Position numbers and translations under genes: made by a program. 48,111 nucleotides of DNA, from the NCBI GenBank assembly GCA_018821245.1, contig JAHJMO010000011.1, positions 1 through 48,111 of the forward strand, read 5' to 3'. The notes beneath the pieces were generated by a model, which ran no database searches, had not been told where the DNA came from, and worked only from the letters and a program-made list of their open reading frames with translations. Below, piece by piece: positions 24,195 to 32,693 of this stretch; position 1 is the first letter of the stretch; each line of letters opens with the position of its first letter. The DNA is from Patescibacteria group bacterium. Lineage in GTDB: Bacteria; Patescibacteriota; Microgenomatia; UBA10105; UBA927.

Positions 24195-24593
24195 ATGACA
24201 AACATCGAAATAAAACTTAGACCGCATCATGCCGCGGAAATGAAGAGGAGACTGGAAGAAGAAATTGACGTGGAAGATCTTGGAGATATACTTGCCAGAC
24301 ATAACTACGCACCAGACACTGTCCTGAGCGTTTTATCTGTATATCAGCACATGAGACACAACCCTCAATCGAGGATTGAAATCCTTCCGGATGAAGATAT
24401 CTCACATGACACGATTTGCCAAAATTGTCATGGAACCGTAAGGCAAAATTTTACCTGCGATGTGCCATTATCTCCGGGTAGAGTTGGCAAAGACGGATTT
24501 GAAAGCTTGCGGTATGATTTAGATGCTGGTGTAATAACAGTAACGGAACTTTTGCAAAAAAGAGAGGCATTCGGACCGCATTTTCGGATATAA
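24195..24593 (+). CDS. Possible DUF1284-like protein (132 aa)
   Basis: The opening IEIKLRPHHAAEM and the later EDISHDTICQNC resemble the DUF1284 pattern (IRLRPHH ... DDIC..C). That family is thought to bind metal or an iron-sulfur centre. The Cys pair CQNC (about 75-78) and a third Cys (FTC) support metal binding. The rest is unrecognised. A TATGAT hexamer lies about 25 nt upstream. The 34-bp palindrome at 24627-24660 follows the stop. Confidence 0.5.
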   Translation: MTNIEIKLRPHHAAEMKRRLEEEIDVEDLGDILARHNYAPDTVLSVLSVYQHMRHNPQSRIEILPDEDISHDTICQNCHGTVRQNFTCDVPLSPGRVGKDGFESLRYDLDAGVITVTELLQKREAFGPHFRI

Positions 24594-24626
24594 AGATATT
24601 TAAATATTTAATAACCTTTTCACCAA

Positions 24627-24660
24627 TTGACAAAATTTCGCGGCCGCGAAATTTTGTCAA
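24627..24660. repeat. Perfect 34-bp palindrome
   Basis: Arms begin TTGACAAAATTTCGCGG and the other half is the exact reverse complement, with no loop: ends TTGACA/TGTCAA, core CGCGGCCGCG. It shares 27 of 34 positions with the palindrome at 25432-25465, on the other side of the Cas2/PaaX-like gene. It could also act as a bidirectional terminator, since A- and T-tracts flank the GC core. Confidence 0.85.
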
Positions 24661-24690
24661 CTTTACCACAAATACTTCCAGAAAAAAACC

Positions 24691-25428
24691 TCAATCTAAC
24701 CCAAAATATTCTTTATAAGGAAGGTCTTTTTCAAGGTTTTTAGCAACAATATATAAAACTTCATTTCCGACCCCAAAGTACTCTCGCAAAAAGGTCACTT
24801 GTGCTTCACATGGATACGGATATAGCCAAACGCTATGTTGCAACCGTAAAAAACCCATCGACTTTAATGTGTTTCTAAATGTATCGCGCCAATTATGTTT
24901 ACCTTCAATAATATCATAAGTAATGAGCCGCCAAAGGCCATCCCACTTTTTGGGTTTAGTGATAGATAATTCGTCTAAAGCGTAACGCAATATTCTCCTC
25001 CTACCGCCTTCGGTAAGCTTCACTATTTGCTCGCCGTTTTCTTCTCCTATCGCTACCAGTTTTTGTGTTTGCAGCCTCTTGACTGCCCGCCTTAGATAAC
25101 ATGGGTTATATCTTTTCCATGATTTGCATCTCTCTACTCGTTCCTTTTCTTTCTGAAGATCAATAAATGGTTTGGCTAGTAAAATAGCTGTCGGGGAAAT
25201 TAAACATAACCCGAGCACTGTTCCTGCTCCCAAGATAGATAAAACTTTTTTTGTTGAAGCGTATTTAGTATTTTGCTCTTCCTTTGCAAACTGCGCAACC
25301 AATAATCCTGAAATCTTGGCAATAGATTCTTCTGACGGTAAAGGTAAAACCGTGTCCTTATCTTTAGTTGCTTTATTTTTAACTAACCTAATTGTCGATC
25401 TGGTTGCAGGTTTAATTGTAGACTTCAC
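24691..25428 (-). CDS. PaaX/Cas2-like regulator with membrane segment (245 aa)
   Basis: The N-terminal half has a hydrophobic stretch (about 60-88). Next is a winged-helix-like part (CYLRRAVKRLQTQKLVAIGEENGEQ). The C-terminal domain has the Cas2-like ferredoxin fold as found in PaaX-type repressors: WDGLWRLITYDIIEGKHNWR, FRNTLKSMGFLRLQHSVWLYPYP. There are no cas1, no other cas genes and no repeats, so this is not CRISPR. It starts with GTG; TAAATT (plus-strand AATTTA 25437-25442) lies 8 nt upstream. The promoter lies within the palindrome, suggesting autoregulation. Confidence 0.7.
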   Translation of the reverse strand: MKSTIKPATRSTIRLVKNKATKDKDTVLPLPSEESIAKISGLLVAQFAKEEQNTKYASTKKVLSILGAGTVLGLCLISPTAILLAKPFIDLQKEKERVERCKSWKRYNPCYLRRAVKRLQTQKLVAIGEENGEQIVKLTEGGRRRILRYALDELSITKPKKWDGLWRLITYDIIEGKHNWRDTFRNTLKSMGFLRLQHSVWLYPYPCEAQVTFLREYFGVGNEVLYIVAKNLEKDLPYKEYFGLD

Positions 25429-25431
25429 TAA

Positions 25432-25465
25432 TTGACAATTTATCTCGGCCGTGGAAATTTGTCAA
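25432..25465 (-). promoter_or_regulatory. Palindromic operator-promoter of the Cas2/PaaX-like gene
   Basis: A 34-bp imperfect palindrome (13 of 17 arm positions pair) with the same TTGACA/TGTCAA ends as 24627-24660. On the minus strand it contains TTGACA (25460-25465), a 17-nt spacer and TAAATT (25437-25442). A protein bound to the palindrome would cover the promoter. Confidence 0.7.
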
Positions 25466-25484
25466 TGGGGTTAGTATGAATATT

Positions 25485-26027
25485 TTACCCTGTTAGGCGT
25501 AACTTGACCTGCTCGAAGTACACAACAATCCAACTTGGTTCATCATGATAATCTTGATAATCAAATGAAATTCTTACCGGTTTATATCCTAATTTACCTA
25601 TAGTTCTCCCTGTCCAGGTAAGAGCAGCTGAATCCAATTCACTATATTGTGAATGATAAGCATTCAATCGTTTAAAGTATTCTTCATAATTAACGCTGTA
25701 AGGTGACCATTCAGTTCTGACACACTTGATTTTATCTTCATATTTCCTCAGGAACGCTACCATTAATTCTGCTCCAAATAAATCCGGATCCAAAAGAATA
25801 TTATTTAATCGGGAACGTATAGAAAAACTGGCTATTCCTACATCGTTTATTTCACCTCTAAAGAACGCTCCGTCAGGATTAAATATACTAATAAGAGGGG
25901 GTACGTCATGTCTAGAATTTAGATATCTAAGATTTGTACCTGGAATATCACCGCTACCCGATATAGCTAAAACGTCTAACGGTATTCCATGGCCGTTTTT
26001 ACCAATGAGCTTCTCCTTATCGGTCAT
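25485..26027 (-). CDS. Hypothetical protein (180 aa)
   Basis: I do not recognise it. It looks like a soluble alpha/beta protein: ISIFNPDGAFFRGEIND and a C-terminal WIVVYFEQVKLRL strand region. No signal peptide or membrane helix. TATGAT (plus-strand ATCATA 26036-26041), as TGCTATGAT, lies 8 nt before the ATG, giving a leaderless start; no SD is present. The neighbours do not suggest a role. Confidence 0.5.
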   Translation of the reverse strand: MTDKEKLIGKNGHGIPLDVLAISGSGDIPGTNLRYLNSRHDVPPLISIFNPDGAFFRGEINDVGIASFSIRSRLNNILLDPDLFGAELMVAFLRKYEDKIKCVRTEWSPYSVNYEEYFKRLNAYHSQYSELDSAALTWTGRTIGKLGYKPVRISFDYQDYHDEPSWIVVYFEQVKLRLTG

Positions 26028-26094
26028 AATGCCGTATCATAGCATTTCATAGTTTTGGTTGCCAGAATAAGAAATTTGATGAAGCGGGCAAGCT

Positions 26095-27522
26095 TTACGA
26101 AACTAGCTTTCTGTAGAGGTTGAGGTATTTTTGCGCACTCTTTTTCCAGGAAAAATCCTGTCGCATGATGCGCCTGACCGTCTTTTGCCACATTTCCTGC
26201 CTTTTTTCATAATCTGAAATTGCTTCCTGAATGCACGATGCCAGGGATTTTTTGTCATACGCGTCAAAAACGTATCCTGTGGCCTTGTGGACGACTGTAT
26301 CCGCAAGCCCGCCTGTTTTACGGACCAAGGGTATCGCACCATATCGCATAGCTATCATCTGTACCAAACCGCAAGGTTCAAATTTGGAAGGCACGACTAT
26401 GATATCAGTTCCAGCATAAATCATGCGCGCGAGTTTATCGTCAAAAGCGGGACGGAATGCAATATTAGCAGGGTGCTTGCGGGAAAGAGCCGATATGCGT
26501 TCTTCTGTATGCTTTTCTCCAGTGCCAAGTATCACCACCTGAAACGATGTCCGAGGGAGAAGCCCAGCAAGCGCGCCCATCAGTATACCTATGCCTTTCT
26601 GAAGCGTCTCCAGCCTGCCGATGAACGCAAAAAACGGTGTATCAGCGCGCAATGGAAGCTTGAGGATTTTCTGTAAATCCCGTTTGTTTTCTTTGCGGAT
26701 GGCAAGAGCGTTCTCCGGCCGATATCGATGAATCAACATCGTATCGGAAGAAGGATTCCAGCTTCTTGTGTCAATCCCATTGAGAATTCCGTGCAGGCGG
26801 TCTTTGCGCCTTCGGAATATGCTCTCCAGCCCTTCCCCGAATGTAGAAGTCACCAGCTCCCGCGCATAGGTGGGCGAAACAGTGGTAATCATATCTGCAT
26901 ATTCCAAGCCCTCACGAAGCATATTGATGTTCTCTTTGCGGATATGGAAACGATCCGGCGTGCTTCCGATTTTGTTGATCAGGGATTTGCCGGATATACC
27001 CTGGTAGAGAATGTTGTGGATGGTGAGAATGCTTTTGGTTACGCCTGCTTGCAGCGGACGGATATGAACCTTTCTCACCTTAAGGTCCTCCCCCAAAAGA
27101 AGCGGTACGAGCGCGGTATGCCAATCGTGACAATGCACGATATCGTAATTCCGATTGGCTATTCTGGGAGACCAAAGCGCGTACGTAGCGACCGCTTTGG
27201 CAAAAAAAGCAAATGTGTCGTCGATATGCTCCGTATGATAAATATCTAGCAGCGGATGGCGAAATAAAATAAGTCGTACCTGACTTTCGTCATATTTGGA
27301 TTCAAAAAGAAATATGCTTTCCTGCTTTTTATCATACGAGACAGCCAGCTGCCCGATGCATTTGGCGGGATGATCCAGATGAACATCGCGGTAATACGGC
27401 ATCGCCACATCAACATCCACCCCGATTTGCGTGAGCGCTACAGGCAGTGAGGCGCTCACATCCGCCAGGCCACCGAGCTTATAGACTCCGGCAACTTCGC
27501 TGGTGACAAAAAGGATTCTCAT
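26095..27522 (-). CDS. glgA: Glycogen/starch synthase-like GT5 glycosyltransferase (475 aa)
   Basis: Extends alpha-1,4-glucans from ADP- or UDP-glucose in the classical family. The GT-B fold has the nucleotide-sugar motif KLGGLADVSASLP near the N-terminus, HCHDWHTALVPLLL, and the C-terminal PSKFEPCGLVQMIAMRYG and VRKTGGLADTV blocks. The KxGGL lysine is kept. Start overlaps the stop of the upstream GT4 gene by ATGA. No glgB, glgC or glgP is near, so storage glycogen is not certain; a surface alpha-glucan is also possible. Confidence 0.85.
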   Translation of the reverse strand: MRILFVTSEVAGVYKLGGLADVSASLPVALTQIGVDVDVAMPYYRDVHLDHPAKCIGQLAVSYDKKQESIFLFESKYDESQVRLILFRHPLLDIYHTEHIDDTFAFFAKAVATYALWSPRIANRNYDIVHCHDWHTALVPLLLGEDLKVRKVHIRPLQAGVTKSILTIHNILYQGISGKSLINKIGSTPDRFHIRKENINMLREGLEYADMITTVSPTYARELVTSTFGEGLESIFRRRKDRLHGILNGIDTRSWNPSSDTMLIHRYRPENALAIRKENKRDLQKILKLPLRADTPFFAFIGRLETLQKGIGILMGALAGLLPRTSFQVVILGTGEKHTEERISALSRKHPANIAFRPAFDDKLARMIYAGTDIIVVPSKFEPCGLVQMIAMRYGAIPLVRKTGGLADTVVHKATGYVFDAYDKKSLASCIQEAISDYEKRQEMWQKTVRRIMRQDFSWKKSAQKYLNLYRKLVS

Positions 27523-28697
27523 AAAGCAACAACCTTTTGAATTATCTGCTGGTAAACCGCTTCGTAACTCGATGTCATCTTCTCTACGGTAAAGTTTTCC
27601 TCCACATGTTTGCGGCAGGCATCCCGATCGATCTCCCCTATCCTGCCGATGGCCTCAACAAGGCCTTCTGCCCCAGTTTTTTTAATAAGCCAATTAGACT
27701 TATTGGTCTTATAAGACTTATCAGTCTCATCCGCTTCTATGATAAATCCAGTCACGCCGTCGCGGACTATCTCCGGCACCGAACCGCGGTTGTAAGCAAT
27801 AACCGGCACGCCACAAGCCATCGCTTCTATTAAAATCATGCCAAAGGGTTCTTCCCACTTGAGTGGAAACACCAAAGCAATTGCGCGTTTAATGTAATCT
27901 GACTTTGCTTTGCCCGTTAAAAATCCTACCGTTCGGACCATTTTTTCATCAATCTGCGGTGCGATTTTTTCGTCATAATAAGCTCCTGATCTGTTGGCCC
28001 GGATATTACTCGTGGCCAATACAAAAGGAATCTTGGCTTGTTTGGCTGCGGCAATAGCAATGTCTACCCCTTTATCCGCTAGAATCCTGCCAAAATAAGT
28101 CAGATACTCGCCCGATTTTCCGCTAAACTCATAATCAGTTAAGCTAACCCCGTGATAAATAGTCGCTACAAAATTCATCGGGATAATGTTTTTCCTTTGG
28201 GAAAAGCTAATTGAAATATAGTTATGGTGGGCAAATCGCAGATAGCGTTGATATTCGATGGTATCTTTGGTTTGTGGCATCGGATCGTGGATGGTATAAA
28301 CTGTCGGAAATCCGGTGAGCTCGTTGAAATAATGTGCGCCGAAATCATGGTAAGAGTGGATGATATCAAGCTCTCCTTTTGTAGCATCCTGATAAGCCTT
28401 AAGCGTCAGATCATATTCGAAATCCCGCTTGGTGATTTCTGCAATCGAGTATTTTTGCTCAAGGGTATCGCGGTAGCGAAACAAAAAATACTTGAGGTCG
28501 CTATCCGTGTAATTGCTATTGCCTGGGATAACTTGCGCTTTTGTAACGACATCTTTGGAGGTATACAATTTTACCTCGTGACCTCTGCTAACCAAGCCAT
28601 CGGCTAATTTTATAGCCAAATCACCGGGCGCGAAAATTCTGCCTTCGCCATAACGCTTGGATGTAAAAATCGAAGGCAATAATATACCAATACGCAT
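27519..28697 (-). CDS. GT4-family glycosyltransferase (392 aa)
   Basis: GT-B enzyme with an N-terminal acceptor domain (FAPGDLAIKLADGLVSRGHEV) and a C-terminal donor domain holding the EX7E motif in WEEPFGMILIEAMACGVPVIAYNRG. The substrate cannot be read from the sequence. A Lys/Thr/Asp-rich patch (DETDKSYKTNKSN) is encoded by four imperfect 9-nt units (27693-27728). TACAAT (plus-strand ATTGTA 28706-28711) lies 8 nt before the ATG: leaderless type. Confidence 0.88.
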   Translation of the reverse strand: MRIGILLPSIFTSKRYGEGRIFAPGDLAIKLADGLVSRGHEVKLYTSKDVVTKAQVIPGNSNYTDSDLKYFLFRYRDTLEQKYSIAEITKRDFEYDLTLKAYQDATKGELDIIHSYHDFGAHYFNELTGFPTVYTIHDPMPQTKDTIEYQRYLRFAHHNYISISFSQRKNIIPMNFVATIYHGVSLTDYEFSGKSGEYLTYFGRILADKGVDIAIAAAKQAKIPFVLATSNIRANRSGAYYDEKIAPQIDEKMVRTVGFLTGKAKSDYIKRAIALVFPLKWEEPFGMILIEAMACGVPVIAYNRGSVPEIVRDGVTGFIIEADETDKSYKTNKSNWLIKKTGAEGLVEAIGRIGEIDRDACRKHVEENFTVEKMTSSYEAVYQQIIQKVVAL

Positions 28698-28763
28698 ATA
28701 AAACCATTGTAACAGAAATATTTATTGAGAGGGAAGATGTGAATCGGTTGCCTTTTTGTGCAA

Positions 28764-29996
28764 TTATTTACTCAAGGTCTCTCTTGGGGTCGGTTTTCCA
28801 TGATTGGATTTACCGTTTCCGTTCGGTGATTTTTTTACGCGGAATTTCTCGTAGACATGCTCGAATTTGCGGCCGATAATCTCCCATGAGAATTTTTGCT
28901 CTACGATTTTTCTGGCTGTTGTGCCCATTTTCATCCGAAGCTGTTCATTGTCCAGCAATTTATTTACCTTCTCTACAATCTCACTACTGTTTCTGGCGCG
29001 GATAAATAATCCGTTGATGCCTTCTTTGACCGCCAGAGGAATCCCGCCTTTCCTCGTAACAACAACCGGAGTATTACATGCCATTGCTTCCAGGATAACC
29101 AATCCTAGCGGCTCATCCCAAACGCTTGGCGCCACAAATACGTCCGCCCGGCTATAATAGGGTACGAGTTTCTTAACGCCAGCCCCCAGATGCCCGACCC
29201 AGTGAATATTGTTAATGCCCAATCGGCGCGCTTTTTCCTGCAACCTCGCTTTTTCCGGCCCGTCACCCATAACAATAACCTCACCATGAATTTTCCTGGC
29301 CGCCCCCACCAAATACTCTACCCCTTTATATTTGGTAAGTTTACCGGCAAACAGGACGACCGGCTTGTGATGTAAATTAAGCTTTTGATCCACTTCTTTG
29401 GCTCCTGATTCACTGTATATGAACTTGTCGATATTCACTCCGCCCGGAATGACACGGCACTTTTCATGAAAGTATCCTTTAAACAAACGCAGAAACCAGT
29501 CGCGCGTATACCCCGAGTTGGGAATGATTTTCCGGGTCCTGTACATGGCGTAATATGTGGCCCTGCCGTAACGCCGATCCTTCTCTATGGTCGGCAGTTC
29601 CGACCCGTGGATAGTGGTCACAAAATTAATGCTATACATGTCCTTTACATATGCAGCCGCCCAGGTGAGCGGGAACGCGTGATGCACGTGGAGAATGTCG
29701 GGCTTAAAATCTTCAACTGCGAAAAGCGTGGCGTCGAGGAATGTCTGATAAATTCGCGCAACTTCAACATTGGTAAGCTCCGTATAGAGCCTGCAATCCG
29801 GCCATTCAGGATGACCGGTGAAAGCAACAGGAAACGGAAGTTTGACGGGGTAAAGCTTCGCTCTCTCAATTTGCCGGTCATCGGGCGCGAGGATTGCCAC
29901 TTTGTGCCGCTTGCCTATCTCACTGGCCAAATGGCGGGCATACGTGCCGCTGCCTGAACCCCAAAACGGAAATGTCTGGAGATATAAAATCCGCAT
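28764..29996 (-). CDS. GT4-family glycosyltransferase (410 aa)
   Basis: GT-B fold: GSGSGTYARHLASEIGKRHKV at the N-terminus, HVHHAFPLTWAA, and the donor-site block PSVWDEPLGLVILEAMACNTP with the EX7E motif. It ends in a Lys/Asn/Gly-rich tail that is probably disordered. Paralogous to the next GT4 downstream but clearly different in sequence. TATAAT (plus-strand ATTATA 30004-30009) is 7 nt before the ATG: leaderless type, own promoter although the genes are tightly spaced. Confidence 0.88.
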   Translation of the reverse strand: MRILYLQTFPFWGSGSGTYARHLASEIGKRHKVAILAPDDRQIERAKLYPVKLPFPVAFTGHPEWPDCRLYTELTNVEVARIYQTFLDATLFAVEDFKPDILHVHHAFPLTWAAAYVKDMYSINFVTTIHGSELPTIEKDRRYGRATYYAMYRTRKIIPNSGYTRDWFLRLFKGYFHEKCRVIPGGVNIDKFIYSESGAKEVDQKLNLHHKPVVLFAGKLTKYKGVEYLVGAARKIHGEVIVMGDGPEKARLQEKARRLGINNIHWVGHLGAGVKKLVPYYSRADVFVAPSVWDEPLGLVILEAMACNTPVVVTRKGGIPLAVKEGINGLFIRARNSSEIVEKVNKLLDNEQLRMKMGTTARKIVEQKFSWEIIGRKFEHVYEKFRVKKSPNGNGKSNHGKPTPRETLSK

Positions 29997-30036
29997 GTTT
30001 GGTATTATACAATATTTTTTGGAATACTGTTTGGAT

Positions 30037-31554
30037 TTACTCCAGTGTCGGGTTTATGACGGAACCCTGCCGGTCGCGTCGGAACTCAATAGCACGTTCA
30101 TACAGGTCTAAATACTTAATTGCGGATTTATCCCACGAGAAGTCCTCCCGCATAACGCGGGAGACCAGCTGGTACCATGACTTTTTGTTCTTATACACTT
30201 CAAGCGCGCGAACTACCGCCCCAAAAAATGATAGCGGGCTATAGGACCGAAACGAAAACCCGTTTCCGATATTGTCTGCCGGATTATGGTCGCTGACGAT
30301 ATCCGATAAACCTCCGGTCTTGCGCACAACCGGCACCGCGCCATAGCGCATCCCTTCCATGACGACAATCCCGCCCGGCTCGAAACGTGAAGGCAGAAGA
30401 ATAATATCGGTTCCTGCAAAAATCTTACGCGGGAGAGTAAAATTTGCCAACAGATGGCACCCCACCCGACCGGGGTATTCTTTCTCGAGATTTGCAAAAA
30501 AGTCGCGATATCTGGATTCTCCCGTACCCAAAATAATAACCTGCACCGGAAACTCATTCAGAAGTGAGGGAAGAATTTCTTTCATGAGGTCCAGGCCTTT
30601 TTGCTCCGCAAGCCTCCCGACGTATGAAAGAATTGGAATCGACGGATTCGCCTCAAGTCTGAATTCTTTTTGAAGATCTATTTTATTCTCAACGCGCGCG
30701 GCTAATGTTTTGGTTGAAAAACTTTTTTTGATCACATGATCTGTGGATGGGTCAAAATCCGTATAGTCAAGTCCGTTTAGTATGCCAAAGAATTTATCGC
30801 GGAGCTCTTTGATAAGATCATGTAAGCCTTCGCCGTATTCTGATGTCATAATTTCCCGAGCGTATGATTCTGATACGGTATTTACCAGATCGCTATATAT
30901 AATACCTCGTTTAAGTGCGCTCTGTTTGCGTATTGTTTCTCCCAAAAGCGACGCAGGCATGGACTTGCCGTCATCAAAATCCATAGGAGATGCGTAGCGG
31001 AAGTCAAATACGCCCTGATTTTTGAGATTGTGGATGGTGAATACCGTCGAAATTGCACGAAACTCGCTTTCTTTCTCATATTTACGCCTTAAGTAATTAG
31101 CCACATATCCCGTATGCCAATCGTTGGCATGAATTATCTGCGGACGGTAATCTACGGCTCTCACAAATTCCAGAAGACCTCGCGACAAAAGCGCAAATCG
31201 CACCGGGTCGTCTTTGTATCCATACACATTGCCGCGCATCTCGTAAAACTCATGATTTTCCAGAAAATATACAGTCGGCTCCCATTTGCCTCCATATCGG
31301 ACTTTGACGTTGCATTCAAGTTCCGAAGGACCATCTTTAGCGTCAGTAGGCACCATAAGACCCTCCAGAAGAGGCTCAATATGGTATTTTTCCTCGCTTA
31401 TCGTGCCATATTTTGGCATGAAAAGCGCCACGTCTGCTCCGAGCTTCTTGAGGGCTCTCGGAAGAAAATATGCAACCTGCGCAAGACCGCCAACTGTAGC
31501 AAACGGCGCGGCTTCGGCACAAACAAACAACACTTTGAGATCTTTGGGAGACAT
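30037..31554 (-). CDS. Second glycogen/starch synthase-like GT5 enzyme (505 aa)
   Basis: Same GT5 architecture as the gene at 26095: FVCAEAAPFATVGGLAQVA, HANDWHTGYVANYL, PSRFEPGGIVVMEGMRYG and VRKTGGLSDIV. In the first motif the usual Lys of KTGGL is not present (TVGGL), so donor binding or specificity may differ. Two GT5 enzymes in one small genome segment are unusual. TATAAT (plus-strand ATTATA 31561-31566) lies 6 nt before the ATG: leaderless type. Confidence 0.83.
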   Translation of the reverse strand: MSPKDLKVLFVCAEAAPFATVGGLAQVAYFLPRALKKLGADVALFMPKYGTISEEKYHIEPLLEGLMVPTDAKDGPSELECNVKVRYGGKWEPTVYFLENHEFYEMRGNVYGYKDDPVRFALLSRGLLEFVRAVDYRPQIIHANDWHTGYVANYLRRKYEKESEFRAISTVFTIHNLKNQGVFDFRYASPMDFDDGKSMPASLLGETIRKQSALKRGIIYSDLVNTVSESYAREIMTSEYGEGLHDLIKELRDKFFGILNGLDYTDFDPSTDHVIKKSFSTKTLAARVENKIDLQKEFRLEANPSIPILSYVGRLAEQKGLDLMKEILPSLLNEFPVQVIILGTGESRYRDFFANLEKEYPGRVGCHLLANFTLPRKIFAGTDIILLPSRFEPGGIVVMEGMRYGAVPVVRKTGGLSDIVSDHNPADNIGNGFSFRSYSPLSFFGAVVRALEVYKNKKSWYQLVSRVMREDFSWDKSAIKYLDLYERAIEFRRDRQGSVINPTLE

Positions 31555-31611
31555 ACAGTCATTATACCACGAATGGAGTGCGTCGGGACGTTTCAGCCGC
31601 GCCTCCGGTGA

Positions 31612-32466
31612 TTATTGAAGGAGCTTTGCACGAATTACCAAAATAAGAAACTTAATTAAAGCCAGCTGCCGGCCAAGCCGCCATGGCTCCTGAATGAGTC
31701 GCCAAAACCATTCCAACCCTATCAATCTGATAAGTAGTGGTGCACGCTTGATATGACCGGCAAGGATGTCGAAAGAACCACCGACGGACATCAAAACAAT
31801 TGATAATTGATAATTCCTGCCTGCAGGCGAGGCAGGGATAATTGATAATTGGCGCGCAAGCGCGTCTATAAAGTGCTCCTGTTTCGGGGCGCCGAAACCG
31901 ACGAAAACCATCTGAGCACCGGTCGTTCGTATTTTTTGGGCAATTTCCGAAACGAACTGGTCTAATGTGTCTAATTGATCCAATTTGATCTCTGGTCCGT
32001 CCTCGGCCCAACCAGCCAGTCCCGGCGTACGCCGGGATAAGCACTCAAGCGCCTTGACTGCTAAACCGCCTCTACCGCCGATAAGACCTATGTTATAGCC
32101 CTGTTTGGCTGCCATTGTTGTCAAGTCTTCCATAAACTCAACCCCCGGGATTCTCTGCAATTTCCATTTGCCATTTGCCATTTGCCATTTGCCATTCAGG
32201 AATTGTGCTGCCAGCACAATTCCTGTCCCATCTGGGAGCGTCACATCGGCCTGATTGAGTAACCGGGCAAAGTGCTTATCTTTTTGGGCGTAGACTACCT
32301 GCTCAGGGTTAGGAGTGGCAATGATTAAAGGTTTTCCTTTTGACTTTTGACTTTTGACTTTTGACTTTTGACTTTGTTTAATGTACTTTTTCACTTCCTC
32401 CAGGATATTTTTTTTCGAATCAATCGTAATGGATATCCCGAGTATTTTTATTGAATTAAGACTCAT
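31612..32466 (-). CDS. WecG/TagA/CpsF-family glycosyltransferase, repeat-laden (284 aa)
   Basis: GT26 family: transfers N-acetylmannosaminuronate-type sugars or similar to lipid-linked acceptors. Family blocks: TPNPEQVVYA, the DGTG catalytic region (79-82), GYNIGLIGGRGG, VFVGFGAPKQE and the GGSFDILAGHIKRAP end, followed by amphipathic helices for the membrane. The gene is full of repeats: heptads coding QSQKSKVKSQKSKGK (31-45), NGKWQMANGKW (91-101) and the tract around 206-225; a 9-nt tract coding LDQLDTLDQ (162-170); and the 21-nt palindrome coding PASPAGR (211-217). Confidence 0.85.
   Translation of the reverse strand: MSLNSIKILGISITIDSKKNILEEVKKYIKQSQKSKVKSQKSKGKPLIIATPNPEQVVYAQKDKHFARLLNQADVTLPDGTGIVLAAQFLNGKWQMANGKWKLQRIPGVEFMEDLTTMAAKQGYNIGLIGGRGGLAVKALECLSRRTPGLAGWAEDGPEIKLDQLDTLDQFVSEIAQKIRTTGAQMVFVGFGAPKQEHFIDALARQLSIIPASPAGRNYQLSIVLMSVGGSFDILAGHIKRAPLLIRLIGLEWFWRLIQEPWRLGRQLALIKFLILVIRAKLLQ
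31799..31851. repeat. ATTGATA heptad tract interrupted by a 21-nt palindrome
   Basis: ATTGATA units at 31799-31805 and 31806-31812, then ATT (31813-31815), then the palindrome (31816-31836), then GATA (31837-31840), then ATTGATA again (31841-31847) and ATTG. ATT plus GATA is one unit, so the palindrome splits a unit exactly, with no duplication. The palindrome matches that in galT at 19 of 21 positions. Confidence 0.85.
32164..32196. repeat. Coding heptad repeat CCATTTG in wecG
   Basis: About 4.7 units of 7 nt in direct tandem. On the coding strand the unit is stop-free in every phase (W-Q-M-A-N-G-K over 21 nt). Confidence 0.85.
32338..32376. repeat. Coding heptad repeat TTTTGAC in wecG
   Basis: Five units of 7 nt near the 5' end of the gene. 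On the coding strand (GTCAAAA) it is stop-free in all phases (V-K-S-Q-K-S-K per 21 nt). A change of one unit would shift the frame after about residue 30. Confidence 0.85.
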
Positions 32467-32693
32467 AGTATATTTTTATTACTGCTCTCGTGTACGCTCT
32501 TCGTGCTCTTTACTGTACGTTGGGTACAAAAAATGGTAGCTAATAAAATAGTATTAAAGGATAAGTATTGAGTATTAAGGAAATACTACAGGTTAATTAA
32601 AATTTTCCTGACATTTTACTTTGATAATTTCTATTCTATTGATCCTATTGTTTTTATAGGCCTAATACTTACTACCAACTCCTCTCCTTCTTC

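Noticed and set aside
24691-25428. Cas2-like domain as sign of a CRISPR-Cas locus
   Set aside because: No cas1, effector genes or repeat-spacer array anywhere in the window; the domain is of the PaaX type with an N-terminal winged-helix-like part.
31799-32376. Short tandem repeats as a CRISPR array
   Set aside because: Units are 7-9 nt and contiguous, without spacers, and lie inside a coding frame.
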